64,000 nt of DNA. It comes from Christiangramia bathymodioli. GTDB taxonomy: Bacteria > Bacteroidota > Bacteroidia > Flavobacteriales > Flavobacteriaceae. Shown here piece after piece: positions 27,203-36,265 of the stretch. The first letter of the stretch is position 1, and each line of letters starts with the position of its first letter. The position numbers and the translations under genes are program-made. The DNA lies in the NCBI GenBank assembly GCA_009735695.1, contig SRSL01000001.1:1302048-1366047 (forward strand), read 5' to 3'. The notes under the pieces are model-generated. The model worked only from the letters and a program-made list of their open reading frames with translations. It was not told where the DNA came from and searched no databases.

Positions 27203-29983
27203 ATGGATAGATTTTCATTTCTAAATGCTGCTCATACTGCATATTTCGCAGAACTTTACGATCAATATTTAAAACATCCCGATAGTGTAGAGCCCAGTTG
27301 GAGGGCTTTTTTTCAAGGATTTGACTTCGGAATGCAACAAAATGGGGTCTCTGAAGAAGTACTTGGTGAAGCACCGGTAAATTTCGAAGAAGGAGAAATT
27401 CCAGAACACGTTGTAAAAGAATTCCAGGTGATTCGCCTTATCGATGGGTATCGTACTCGTGGACATTTGTTCACAAAAACGAACCCGGTAAGGGAAAGAA
27501 GAAAGTATACGCCTACTCTTGATATTTCCAATTTCGGACTTGAGGAGAGCGACCTTAATAGCACTTTCAATGCTGGAGAAGTTCTTGGTATAGGGCCTAC
27601 TTCACTGAAGGAGATCATCAGGCACCTTGAGAATATTTACTGTGAATCCATCGGGATCGAGTATATGTACATTCGAAAGCCCGAGGAGATCGAATGGATT
27701 CAGAATAAACTGAACATCAACGAAAATCATCCCGATTTTGACGAAACACAGAAGAAACAGATCTTAAAGAAGCTAAATGAAGCGGTTTCTTTTGAATCTT
27801 TTCTTCATACCAAATATGTTGGGCAAAAGCGTTTTTCACTGGAAGGTGGAGAAAGCCTTATTCCGGCACTTGATGCCCTTATCGAAAAAGCGGCCGAGCT
27901 TGGAGTGAAGGATTTCGTGATGGGGATGGCCCACCGCGGTAGGCTTAACACCCTTACCAATATCTTCGGAAAAAGTGCCAAGGATATTTTTAGTGAATTC
28001 GATGGAAAGGATTACGAACAGGATATCTTCGATGGTGACGTGAAATATCACCTGGGCTGGACTTCCTGCCGAACCACCGATAACGGAAACGAGATCAATA
28101 TCAATATCGCGCCAAACCCATCACACCTGGAAACAGTTGGTGCGGTAGTGGAAGGAATCGCGCGTGCCAAGCAGGACAGGCGTTACGAAAGAGATAATTC
28201 CAAAGTTCTACCAATTCTTGTACATGGAGATGCTGCGATTGCAGGCCAGGGACTGGTGTACGAAATCATTCAAATGGCTCAGCTGGAAGGTTACCAAACC
28301 GGCGGAACCATTCATATCGTAGTGAATAACCAGATCGGGTTCACCACCAACTACCTGGATGCGCGAAGTTCTACTTACTGTACTGATGTTGGTAAAGTGA
28401 CCCTCTCCCCGGTGTTGCATGTAAATGCCGATGATGCAGAAGCTGTGGTACATGCTATTCTATTCGCACTTGATTTCAGAATGAAGTTCAAAAGAGACGT
28501 GTTCATCGACCTGTTAGGATATAGAAAATATGGCCATAACGAGGGTGATGAACCTAGATTCACCCAGCCAAAATTATATAAAGCGATCGCCAAGCATGAA
28601 AATGCCCGTGATATCTATGCTGAAAAGCTGAAGAAAGCCGGGGTGATCGACGACGATTATCTGAAAAACCTCGAGAAAAAATATAAGGATTCACTGGAGG
28701 AAAAACTGGAGGATTCCAGGAAAGAAGAAACTACAAGGATCACCCCGTTCATGCAGGATGAATGGGAAGGTTTCGAGAACGTTCAGGAAGATGCCATGAT
28801 GGATGAGATCGATACTACTTACGATCTTGAGAAACTGGATAAGGTTGCCGAAGCCGTTTCACAACTTCCAGAGGGCAAGAAATTCATGAGAAAGATCAAG
28901 AAGCTTATAGAAGGCCGTCATAAGATGTACTTTGAAGACAATAAGCTGGACTGGTCGATGGCTGAACACCTGGCTTACGGGTCCCTGATGACCGAAGGTT
29001 ACAATGTACGAATTACCGGTCAGGATGTGGAAAGGGGAACTTTTTCACACAGGCATGCGGTAGTAAAGGTAGAAGACAGTGAAGAGGAAATCATTCTTCA
29101 TAATAATATAGAAGCCAGGGAAGGCGATTTCTTTATCTATAATTCCCTGCTTTCAGAATATGGAGTGGTAGGTTTTGATTATGGTTATGCCATGGCAAGC
29201 CCCACCACCTTAACTATCTGGGAAGCTCAGTTCGGAGATTTTGTGAATGGAGCCCAGATCATGATAGATCAGTATATTTCTGCTGCGGAAGATAAATGGA
29301 AGCTTCAGAATGGGTTGGTCATGCTATTGCCACACGGCTATGAAGGCCAGGGAGCGGAACATTCTTCAGGAAGAATGGAACGTTTTCTTCAGCTTTGCGC
29401 AAAAGATAATATGTATGTGGCAGATGTGACCACGCCTGCCAATATGTTCCATATTTTAAGGAGGCAGATGAAGGCTAAATTCAGAAAGCCGCTTATCATT
29501 TTTACTCCTAAAAGTTTACTGCGTCATCCAAAGGTGATCTCTACTAAAGAGGAATTCGCTAAAGGAAGTTTCCAGACGCTAATAGATGATACAGAAGCGA
29601 ATCCTGAAAAAGTGAAAAGCCTGGTTTTCTGTACCGGTAAATTTTATTACGATCTGCTGAAGCATAAGGAAGAGAATGACCGTGAGGATGTGGCACTGGT
29701 ACGAATCGAGCAATTATTCCCATTACCAACTTCAAGAATGAAGGAAATGATGGAAAAATATAAGAACGCAGACGACGTGGTTTGGGCGCAGGAAGAACCA
29801 AGAAACATGGGTGCTTACGCACATATGTTATTGCACTTCCCGGAAGCCAGAAACTTCAGGGTTTGCAGCCGTAAATTCTACGGTTCACCGGCTGCCGGTA
29901 GCGCTGTAAGGTTCAGGAAACGACACGAGCGTGTCATTGGCAGTGTGTTCGATAAAAATCTGAACGAAGAAGAAAATAATTAA
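27203..29983 (+). CDS. sucA: 2-oxoglutarate dehydrogenase E1 component
   Basis: A 926-residue thiamine-diphosphate-dependent E1 subunit that decarboxylates 2-oxoglutarate in the TCA cycle. The N-terminus carries the short E1o signature (MDRFSFLNAAHTAYFAELYDQYL, with WRAFFQGFDFG). The ThDP core includes GMAHRGRLN, HGDAAIAGQG and NNQIGFTT; the transketolase-like part ends with the EEPRNMGA segment. The length is normal for the family. sucB follows after 43 bp. A TATTTTTG at 27154-27161 is a possible -7 box, with no clear partner. Confidence 0.97.
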   Translation: MDRFSFLNAAHTAYFAELYDQYLKHPDSVEPSWRAFFQGFDFGMQQNGVSEEVLGEAPVNFEEGEIPEHVVKEFQVIRLIDGYRTRGHLFTKTNPVRERRKYTPTLDISNFGLEESDLNSTFNAGEVLGIGPTSLKEIIRHLENIYCESIGIEYMYIRKPEEIEWIQNKLNINENHPDFDETQKKQILKKLNEAVSFESFLHTKYVGQKRFSLEGGESLIPALDALIEKAAELGVKDFVMGMAHRGRLNTLTNIFGKSAKDIFSEFDGKDYEQDIFDGDVKYHLGWTSCRTTDNGNEININIAPNPSHLETVGAVVEGIARAKQDRRYERDNSKVLPILVHGDAAIAGQGLVYEIIQMAQLEGYQTGGTIHIVVNNQIGFTTNYLDARSSTYCTDVGKVTLSPVLHVNADDAEAVVHAILFALDFRMKFKRDVFIDLLGYRKYGHNEGDEPRFTQPKLYKAIAKHENARDIYAEKLKKAGVIDDDYLKNLEKKYKDSLEEKLEDSRKEETTRITPFMQDEWEGFENVQEDAMMDEIDTTYDLEKLDKVAEAVSQLPEGKKFMRKIKKLIEGRHKMYFEDNKLDWSMAEHLAYGSLMTEGYNVRITGQDVERGTFSHRHAVVKVEDSEEEIILHNNIEAREGDFFIYNSLLSEYGVVGFDYGYAMASPTTLTIWEAQFGDFVNGAQIMIDQYISAAEDKWKLQNGLVMLLPHGYEGQGAEHSSGRMERFLQLCAKDNMYVADVTTPANMFHILRRQMKAKFRKPLIIFTPKSLLRHPKVISTKEEFAKGSFQTLIDDTEANPEKVKSLVFCTGKFYYDLLKHKEENDREDVALVRIEQLFPLPTSRMKEMMEKYKNADDVVWAQEEPRNMGAYAHMLLHFPEARNFRVCSRKFYGSPAAGSAVRFRKRHERVIGSVFDKNLNEEENN

Positions 29984-30026
29984 GAATCAATTTCCTGAGA
30001 TCAGGAACCAAAAATAGAAAACAATC

Positions 30027-31304
30027 ATGGCCTTAGAAATGAAAGTTCCTTCACCCGGGGAATCCATCACTGAAGTTGAAATAGCCCAGTGGCTGGTAGA
30101 AGACGGGGATTACGTTGAAAAAGATCAGGCGATAGCCGAAGTAGATAGCGATAAAGCAACCCTTGAGCTTCCTGCTGAAGCCAGCGGGATCATCACCCTG
30201 AAAGCCGAAGAAGGCGATGTGGTGGAAGTAGGTGAAGTTGTTTGTTTGATCGATACCGAGGCTGAAAAGCCGGGCGGGGGAGATGATTCAGACGACGATA
30301 AGCCTGCAGAAAAGGAAGAAAAGGAACGCCAGGAAAGCAAGGAAGATAAGAAGGATAGCGACAAGGCTGAGCCAAAGACCGAGGAGCCTTCTAAATCGAG
30401 CACCCCTAAGCAAAAACAGGATACCTATGCAACCGGTAGTCCTTCTCCTGCAGCTAAAAAGATCCTTGACGAAAAAGGGATCGATCCTAAGGAAGTAAAA
30501 GGTTCGGGTAAAGATGGCAGAGTGACCAAACAGGATGCCGTTGAAGCCAAAGCTTCCATGGGAACTCCGGGAACAGGATCCAGAGGCGAGGAGCGTAAGA
30601 AAATGTCTATGTTCCGTCGTAAACTGGCCGAACGTCTCGTAAGTGCGAAGAATGATACCGCCATGCTTACCACTTTTAATGAGGTAGACATGAGTGCGAT
30701 CTTCAGCCTACGAAAGAAATACAAAGAAGAATTTAAAGATAAGCATGGTGTAAGCCTTGGTTTCATGTCTTTCTTCACGCTAGCCGTGATCCGTGCATTG
30801 GATGAATATCCAGCCGTAAATTCTATGATAGACGGAGATTATATGGTAAGCTATGACTTTAAGGATATCAGCATCGCTGTTTCGGGACCTAAAGGTCTTA
30901 CTGTACCGGTGATAAGAAATGCTGAAAATCTTAGTTTCCGTGGTGTGGAATCTGAAGTTAAGAGATTGGCACTTAGAGCGCGTGACGGGAAGATCACCGT
31001 GGATGAGATGACCGGAGGAACCTTTACCATTACCAATGGTGGAGTGTTTGGTTCGATGTTATCTACCCCGATTATCAATCCTCCACAAAGTGCTATTCTT
31101 GGTATGCATAATATCGTAGAGAGACCAGTAGCCATAGATGGTCATGTTGAAATAAGGCCGATCATGTATGTAGCCTTATCGTATGATCATAGAATTATCG
31201 ACGGAAGAGAATCTGTAGGCTTCCTGGTAGCCGTTAAAGAGGCGCTGGAGAATCCAGAAGAGCTGTTGATGGATAATGATGTAAAAAGGGCTTTGGAACT
31301 TTAA
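30027..31304 (+). CDS. sucB: Dihydrolipoyllysine succinyltransferase (E2 of 2-oxoglutarate dehydrogenase)
   Basis: A 425-residue E2 subunit with one lipoyl domain (lipoyl Lys K43 in [12 protein letters not shown]), a Lys/Glu/Ser-rich linker (about 85-135), a peripheral subunit-binding domain (about 138-172, [14 protein letters not shown]) and the catalytic domain ending with H388-R-I-I-D392-G. It transfers the succinyl group from lipoamide to CoA. It forms an operon with sucA; no E3 (lpd) gene is in the window. A strong terminator follows. Confidence 0.97.
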   Translation: MALEMKVPSPGESITEVEIAQWLVEDGDYVEKDQAIAEVDSDKATLELPAEASGIITLKAEEGDVVEVGEVVCLIDTEAEKPGGGDDSDDDKPAEKEEKERQESKEDKKDSDKAEPKTEEPSKSSTPKQKQDTYATGSPSPAAKKILDEKGIDPKEVKGSGKDGRVTKQDAVEAKASMGTPGTGSRGEERKKMSMFRRKLAERLVSAKNDTAMLTTFNEVDMSAIFSLRKKYKEEFKDKHGVSLGFMSFFTLAVIRALDEYPAVNSMIDGDYMVSYDFKDISIAVSGPKGLTVPVIRNAENLSFRGVESEVKRLALRARDGKITVDEMTGGTFTITNGGVFGSMLSTPIINPPQSAILGMHNIVERPVAIDGHVEIRPIMYVALSYDHRIIDGRESVGFLVAVKEALENPEELLMDNDVKRALEL

Positions 31305-31330
31305 AAGTTGTCCACAATAAAGATTATTTA

Positions 31331-31366
31331 AAAACCAGTCGCTCAACAGCGGCTGGTTTTATTTTT
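31331..31366. terminator. Bidirectional terminator after sucB
   Basis: Stem AAAACCAGTCGC/GCGGCTGGTTTT with one mismatch or wobble, followed by a T-run. It lies between the convergent sucB and the small hypothetical gene at 31359. Confidence 0.8.
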
Positions 31367-31667
31367 CAGCTAACCCCTGAATACGATTTTCTATTACTTC
31401 TAAAAGGTTTATAATAAGAGATGGGTCGAGTTCGGCGATGAATAGCTCGTGCTTTTGGCCTTTCATTTCGCAAATAACTTCATAATTTTTAACACCGATT
31501 ATGTTTACTAGCTCAGTATCCATAAAAAAGTATAGTTTCTCACCTTCGATTTTGCTGAACTGTATTTCCCTGTCAAAATACTCGTTAAGCCGGTCAACCA
31601 CTTCTTGTATTGCTTTATAACTGAGCTTTTCCAGCTCCTCTCTTAAGGATTGCGCAGACGGGTACAT
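31359..31667 (-). CDS. Conserved hypothetical protein, 102 residues
   Basis: A soluble acidic protein of 102 residues with a helical N-terminus (LREELEKLSYKAIQEVVDRLNEYF), a central pair of beta strands and a C-terminal helix. I do not recognise the family. It has no signal peptide or membrane segment. Its stop lies within the terminator shared with sucB. Confidence 0.55.
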   Translation of the reverse strand: MYPSAQSLREELEKLSYKAIQEVVDRLNEYFDREIQFSKIEGEKLYFFMDTELVNIIGVKNYEVICEMKGQKHELFIAELDPSLIINLLEVIENRIQGLAEK

Positions 31668-31878
31668 GGTATCAGGAATTGGATCTTCTTAAATCTAAAT
31701 TACGTTTTTTCAGTAAGTAAAAGGCTACGAAAAAGAAGTTTAAACAATTTATAACAAGATATTAAGAGTGTATTTTTTGAATTTTTGTAATGGGCTATGT
31801 AGTTTTCAACTTGCAGATTCAATATAAATAGGATCATTGACCTGGAAACAGAATTGTTTATGAAAGTAGATTACGTTG

Positions 31879-31911
31879 AATAAAAAAGTCCGCAAACGCG
31901 GACCTTTTTAT
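31879..31911. terminator. Terminator of the 34-residue gene
   Basis: Perfect stem GTCCGC/GCGGAC with a 4-nt loop and A/T runs on both sides, 12 bp past the minus-strand stop at 31923. Confidence 0.7.
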
Positions 31912-31922
31912 TTCTAACAAAA

Positions 31923-32027
31923 TTAAAACAAAACTAACAAACGAATAAGATTCAAAGCCAGGACTCCCGCCACCAGTGAAACTAGTACAAGGAAAATGAA
32001 ACGGTGAAGGAGTTTACTTTTAGTCAT
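31923..32027 (-). CDS. 34-residue single-helix membrane peptide
   Basis: A very short frame: ATG at 32027, stop at 31923. The peptide starts with a basic stretch (MTKSKLLHR) and then has one continuous hydrophobic helix (FIFLVLVSLVAGVLALNLIR), ending LVLF. Support comes from context. A TAGATTTG box (minus strand, 32060-32053) lies 26 bp upstream of the start and a strong terminator lies just past the stop, so the whole looks like an independent transcription unit. It could be a membrane microprotein or a type I toxin-like peptide. Function is unknown. Confidence 0.5.
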   Translation of the reverse strand: MTKSKLLHRFIFLVLVSLVAGVLALNLIRLLVLF

Positions 32028-32052
32028 ACCTGAAATTAAATTCGTAACTATT

Positions 32053-32060
32053 CAAATCTA
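32053..32060 (-). promoter_or_regulatory. -7 box of the 34-residue gene
   Basis: TAGATTTG on the minus strand matches TAnnTTTG, 26 bp from the start codon. No convincing -33 element is seen. Confidence 0.4.
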
Positions 32061-32220
32061 GGATTTATAATACTTCATTAAAAGGGGATTTTTCCCCTTA
32101 TTAAAAAGGCGTGGGAATTGGTCTCTTAACAAAATTATAGCTATCGCTATTTATCTATTTTAACAGCATATTAAAATGCTAAGTATCAGCATTTTGTAAG
32201 TTTGATTAAACCTAAAATCA

Positions 32221-32730
32221 ATGAAGATGAAAAAGTATCTAGTAATGCTGGTGGTAGCCATCTTAGCCGCTACTGCCTGCGAAGATGAAAATAAGCAGCT
32301 TCAGCAAGATCTGGACAAGCTAATGACTGAAAACGATAGTATAGAAAAGGTTCATTCCGATTTTGAGGGAATTCACCAGCAAATGACTTCTAAATATGAA
32401 GAACTTTCGCAACGGCTGGAAAGTGCTGCGATAGAGGATTCTTCCATGCTGGAGAACCTGGCCGCACATGAAGTGGTTTTACAAAAACACGAAACCTGGA
32501 TGAAATCACATCAGGAAATGATCTCCAATCATAAGGAGCTTAAAGCTGATTTCGAAACCATGACCGATGCCGAGAAAGAGGCACAGATCTCCAAGATGAA
32601 AACCGATCACCAAAACATCATGATGGAGCATGAAACCATGAGAAGTGAGCACGACAAAATGAAAAAGGATTTTGATGAAGTGACTAAAAGTTTAACCGAA
32701 TCAGAAACCGGTTCTGAAGAGACTTCATAA
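32221..32730 (+). CDS. Coiled-coil lipoprotein, His/Met/Glu rich
   Basis: A 169-residue predicted lipoprotein (lipobox ATAC, Cys20). Nearly the whole mature part is a long charged helix with heptad character, with many His and Met residues (HQQMTSK, KHETWMKSHQEMISNHKE, DHQNIMMEHETMRSEHDKMKK). The His/Met content could bind metal, but no motif proves it. It could also act as an envelope spacer. It has its own terminator downstream. Confidence 0.7.
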   Translation: MKMKKYLVMLVVAILAATACEDENKQLQQDLDKLMTENDSIEKVHSDFEGIHQQMTSKYEELSQRLESAAIEDSSMLENLAAHEVVLQKHETWMKSHQEMISNHKELKADFETMTDAEKEAQISKMKTDHQNIMMEHETMRSEHDKMKKDFDEVTKSLTESETGSEETS

Positions 32731-32749
32731 ATTTGGCAAACATAGAAGA

Positions 32750-32779
32750 AAAGAAGCCCGCCTTTGAGCGGGTTTTTTA
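32750..32779. terminator. Bidirectional terminator
   Basis: Stem CCCGC/GCGGG with flanking A and T runs, between the coiled-coil lipoprotein and the convergent retropepsin-like gene. Confidence 0.7.
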
Positions 32780-32785
32780 TGAGCC

Positions 32786-33220
32786 TTATTTGAGATAAAT
32801 GGCCTTGCCTTTGTAATCGATAATTGCTTTACCTCTTTTAAGGAGGTCGGCACCTATAATTCCCTGAACCTTTTCAGCCTTGTGATTTACGAGAGCCTCG
32901 TTTACATGTTTTAGATCGAAAACAACCAGGTCTACTTTTTTCTTTTTCCACTCGTTGATTTCAAAAGTATTCTTCTGTGAGATCTGGGTAAGCATATTAC
33001 TGGCACCTGCACCAGCAGCTTTGATGTCACTGTCTTCTGAAAGAAGTTTGAAGTATTCTATCGCATCAAGGCCCACACAGGTACTTGAGGCGCCCGTATC
33101 TACCAGAAAAGTTCCTTCAATTCCGTTGATCTTGGCATGAATCTCCAGGTGTTTGGTTTTGGTAATGCTAAGCTTAAAACGATGATATCCTTTCTCTTTC
33201 AAAAGCTTCTTTAGCGACAT
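32786..33220 (-). CDS. Retropepsin-like aspartic protease
   Basis: A 144-residue single-domain aspartyl protease of the retropepsin/clan AA type. The active site is D41-T-G-A-S in FLVDTGASSTCVGL, and the second hydrophobic-hydrophobic-Gly element is GIIGADLLKRG near 120-130, as in homodimeric retropepsins. There is no signal peptide, so it is probably cytoplasmic and works as a dimer. Substrates of the bacterial members are not known. It is a single gene. Confidence 0.82.
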   Translation of the reverse strand: MSLKKLLKEKGYHRFKLSITKTKHLEIHAKINGIEGTFLVDTGASSTCVGLDAIEYFKLLSEDSDIKAAGAGASNMLTQISQKNTFEINEWKKKKVDLVVFDLKHVNEALVNHKAEKVQGIIGADLLKRGKAIIDYKGKAIYLK

Positions 33221-33361
33221 TTTCTTTTTTTTACAAATATAGGTTTTTCAATAGCTTGAACGGGAATGGAGCACGAAATTCAAAATGCACATAAATTTTA
33301 GCATAAAATGGAAACTATATTTTTCGTATCTTAATTGGTCAAAACCAAAAAACCATCTAAT

Positions 33362-33595
33362 ATGAAAGGCTCTTCAGGAAAACGCAGGCTGGTAAAGAAA
33401 TATGTTTCTGATTTTATTTTTTCAGAAAAGACCAGATTTGTCCTGGAAGGCACAAATTATCATATCCCCAGTGATGAGCCGACCGGAAAATTCATCAAAT
33501 TTAAATTTGAAAAAGATCCAAACAGGAAAAAGCGAAAGCTGGTATTTAAATGCATCTATAAGATGATGAAAAATTTTCAGTCTTCCCTTAACTAA
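33362..33595 (+). CDS. Small basic protein of unknown function
   Basis: A 77-residue, strongly Lys/Arg-rich protein starting MKGSSGKRRLVKKYV. The ATG at 33362 is preferred to the one at 33335 because the preceding nine residues look like untranslated leader. No domain is recognised; the charge would suit nucleic acid or ribosome binding, which is a guess. A terminator lies directly after the stop. Confidence 0.55.
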   Translation: MKGSSGKRRLVKKYVSDFIFSEKTRFVLEGTNYHIPSDEPTGKFIKFKFEKDPNRKKRKLVFKCIYKMMKNFQSSLN

Positions 33596-33599
33596 ATAC

Positions 33600-33633
33600 T
33601 AAGCCCTTGTTTTTGAAAGGGCTTTTTTGTTTC
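33600..33633 (+). terminator. Terminator of the small basic protein gene
   Basis: Stem AAGCCCTT/AAGGGCTT followed by six Ts. Confidence 0.75.
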
Positions 33634-33686
33634 ATTCTACTGGTCAGCATTAAAGATCGGGATCTGAAGCTTGAGAATAAAAACCT

Positions 33687-34310
33687 ATGAAATCCAGGAT
33701 ATCTCTATTTATAATTTACATTTTGCTTTTATCCTGTGTTCGTTCCCAGGAAAATAAAGATTTTAAACTAGTAGGCGGTCCCTGTGAAGGATGCGAAGCT
33801 GTTCTGGAATTCAGCGGAAAATTGAATAGTGTTGATACTCTTCCCGATTTTAAATCAGCAAAAAATAAACTAAAAATCACCGGCACCATCTATAAACCAG
33901 ACGGTAAAACTCCCGCAGAGAATGTGATCCTGTATATACATCATACTAATGCCGAAGGAGTTTATCCTACCCGGGGAGATGAAGAGGGTTGGGCAGCCAG
34001 GCATGGATATCTTCGGGGATGGATCAAAACCGGCAAGGACGGCCATTTTACTTTTTATACGCAGATTCCTGGCAGTTATCCCGATGGCAAAACTCCAGCT
34101 CACATACATCCAATTATTCTGGAACCTAATGGCAACTATTATTATTTATCGGGATATTTCTTTAAAGGAGATCCTTTGCTTAGCGAACATCATATCGAAG
34201 ATCCGCCTCGTGGAAGTAAGGGGGTGGTCAGTTTGGAAAAGGATGGCGAACTAGCTATTATTGAAAGGAATTTTATTCTGGGACGAGGTGTACCGGACTA
34301 CCAGGAATAA
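33687..34310 (+). CDS. Secreted intradiol-type dioxygenase
   Basis: A 207-residue protein of the protocatechuate/catechol intradiol dioxygenase superfamily with an N-terminal signal (possible lipobox LLSC, Cys17). The four non-heme Fe(III) ligands can be assigned: Y93 in GVYPT, Y131 in GSYPDG, and H139/H141 in TPAHIHP. It is shorter than cytoplasmic catechol dioxygenases and exported, which fits the poorly studied extracellular branch. It opens aromatic diols in family members; its own substrate is unknown. The Cys pair C33/C36 (PCEGC) after the signal is unusual. It is a single gene, convergent with the acyltransferase. Confidence 0.82.
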   Translation: MKSRISLFIIYILLLSCVRSQENKDFKLVGGPCEGCEAVLEFSGKLNSVDTLPDFKSAKNKLKITGTIYKPDGKTPAENVILYIHHTNAEGVYPTRGDEEGWAARHGYLRGWIKTGKDGHFTFYTQIPGSYPDGKTPAHIHPIILEPNGNYYYLSGYFFKGDPLLSEHHIEDPPRGSKGVVSLEKDGELAIIERNFILGRGVPDYQE

Positions 34311-34325
34311 GTTTTATCAGGTGAA

Positions 34326-35441
34326 TTACGATAATTTTTCGGTGGTCTCGTACAAAGTCTTGCTTTTTCCTGGGTTTAACTTGAAGAACCGCTTCAGCTT
34401 TAAAAATGGTAATTCTATAAATCGGTACGATGCCCAGGCCAGAAGAATCAGAATTATAAAATCGCTAATCAAAATAAAATTCTGATTCTCAAATATCGGT
34501 TTTAATGAAGGTAGAAAGCCCTGAATTTTAAACCGGAACATCCAGGTAAAGCTGGGTAGTATCTTATGAAATAGATAAATGCCATAACTGATTTTACCAA
34601 TATTAACCAGGACAGGCAGGTTCAGAAAATAAGTAAAGCCCGGGCTATTCGAATTCCTATTCAGATATATATAGGTGATTCCCCAGGCAGCAATAATAGA
34701 ATCGACCGTTCCCTGCGGGATTGGAAACCAGTAACCTTCTTCAGTGAAAACTAAATGACCTATCAAATTTCCAATTACCAGAATGCCTACGATTCGAATC
34801 CAATAATAAAATCTGGGAAGTAGTTCCTGTTTGAAAATGACGAACCAGGAGAGCAAGGCGCCTAAACCCAGCGAGTCGAAACAGGTGGTGGTGAGAATCC
34901 TGCTCCATTCATCATCATGAAAAAGCAGACGCGATCCCAGCCCTATTATGATAAAAAGGGCGATGATATGGATAAGGTACTTTTTCCGGGTAAAAATGAT
35001 TAGCCATGGCCAGAATAGATAAAATTGTTCTTCTACTGCCAACGACCATAAGTGAGAAAGCATCCCATCCCATTCCTCTCTTATAAAAAAATTGAAATTG
35101 GAAGTGTAGGTTAGATAGTAAATAAAATCCTCTTTTATCTTCGTGTTCGTATAATTATGAAGGAGCAATAAGCTGAAAATTGTGAGATAATAGATCGGGA
35201 ATATTCTCAATATTCTCCTTGCGTAAAAAGACCTGATGATCCTTCCGCTGGAAGCTGTGGAATGCCGGTTCTGAAACAGGATGGATGTAATCAAAAATCC
35301 GCTTAGCACAAAGAAAATATTTACTCCAGTAACCCCGATTGGAAACTGATTCACCAAACTGGTCTTCGGGAACCAGTGGCTTATGATAACCAAAAGAACA
35401 GCGATCGCCCTAACACTATCCAGTTGTTTGATATATTTCAT
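34326..35441 (-). CDS. Acyltransferase family 3 (OafA/YrhL-type) membrane protein
   Basis: A 371-residue integral membrane acyltransferase with about 10 helices. The opening LDSVRAIAVLLVIISHWF carries the family's catalytic His, and SGFLIT plus SLAVEEQFYLFWPW are the other signature segments. Members O-acetylate lipopolysaccharide, peptidoglycan or exported glycans. No glycan genes surround it, so the target is unknown. There is no C-terminal SGNH domain. Confidence 0.9.
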   Translation of the reverse strand: MKYIKQLDSVRAIAVLLVIISHWFPKTSLVNQFPIGVTGVNIFFVLSGFLITSILFQNRHSTASSGRIIRSFYARRILRIFPIYYLTIFSLLLLHNYTNTKIKEDFIYYLTYTSNFNFFIREEWDGMLSHLWSLAVEEQFYLFWPWLIIFTRKKYLIHIIALFIIIGLGSRLLFHDDEWSRILTTTCFDSLGLGALLSWFVIFKQELLPRFYYWIRIVGILVIGNLIGHLVFTEEGYWFPIPQGTVDSIIAAWGITYIYLNRNSNSPGFTYFLNLPVLVNIGKISYGIYLFHKILPSFTWMFRFKIQGFLPSLKPIFENQNFILISDFIILILLAWASYRFIELPFLKLKRFFKLNPGKSKTLYETTEKLS

Positions 35442-35565
35442 TTAACGCGGATCACGGAATGAGTACTGAATTAATTTTCAGATGTTTAAAAATATTCTTT
35501 TGAACTAAGATAGAAAAAAGCCGATTATTTAGATTCCATCTGATTTTTTGAATTCTTACCAATCA

Positions 35566-35594
35566 ATAAAAAAACCCGCCTGTTGGGGCGGGTC
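35566..35594 (-). terminator. Terminator of TM2 protein gene A
   Basis: Stem ACCCGCC/GGGCGGGT, T-run on the minus strand. Confidence 0.75.
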
Positions 35595-35618
35595 TAACAA
35601 TTTAAAATTCAGGTCCTT

Positions 35619-35987
35619 CTAAAAGAAATCTTCCTGGTAAGTGCCATTTCGAGGCTGGTAACTTCCGGTAATGATCCCGATCAGGTCGATCAAAGCCCAG
35701 ATGCCCAGTCCTCCAAGGGTAAGGATGTAAAGCACATTCCAGTACCATGGGCTACCAAGATACCATCTGTGTGCTGCAACAATACCTGCGAATAGCAATA
35801 ACAATAAGGCTACACCCTGACTCTTTTCTCCGGCGAATGCTGCTGGAGAGAAAAGTTCTTCATCCACTTCGGTTTCTACAATTGCCGTTTCAGTAACGGC
35901 TTGTGTTCTCTGAACTGGAAATGAAGCATAGCTGGAAGTAAAAGCTAAGGCAAATAGGAAAACACTTAGAAATAATTTTAATTTCAT
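35619..35987 (-). CDS. Secreted TM2-domain protein, copy A
   Basis: A 122-residue protein with a signal peptide (cleaved near 21) and a C-terminal TM2 domain: the first helix with AAHRWYLGSPWYWN, then LGGLGIWALIDLIGIITG. The tail YQPRNGTYQEDFF is shared with a paralogue at 36266-36634. TM2 domains are two-helix membrane modules of unknown role. The spacer between signal and domain is diverged between copies. Each copy has its own terminator. Confidence 0.8.
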   Translation of the reverse strand: MKLKLFLSVFLFALAFTSSYASFPVQRTQAVTETAIVETEVDEELFSPAAFAGEKSQGVALLLLLFAGIVAAHRWYLGSPWYWNVLYILTLGGLGIWALIDLIGIITGSYQPRNGTYQEDFF

Positions 35988-36216
35988 AAAAATAAAATTA
36001 ACGGTTAGGTGTGCAAGCTAAATAAAATTGTGATGCAAAGGCCCGGAAAATCGAGGGTTTTTCAATTATTTATGCGTGTGAAAGCGTTGCCTGAAGCAAA
36101 GCATTGATTTAGTGATTGATAGGAGGGATACATTAGAATGCCGCCTTTAAGCGAAATAGATTAGAAGAGGTCTAAATGGACCTAAAGAGTTTCGAAAACG
36201 GAATCGTATGGAAATA

Positions 36217-36245
36217 AAAAACCCGTCTCAGGACGGGTTTTTATG
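36217..36245 (-). terminator. Terminator of TM2 protein gene B
   Basis: Stem AACCCGTC/GACGGGTT with flanking A/T runs. Confidence 0.75.
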
Positions 36246-36265
36246 ATTTTATAGTATGCTAGATC

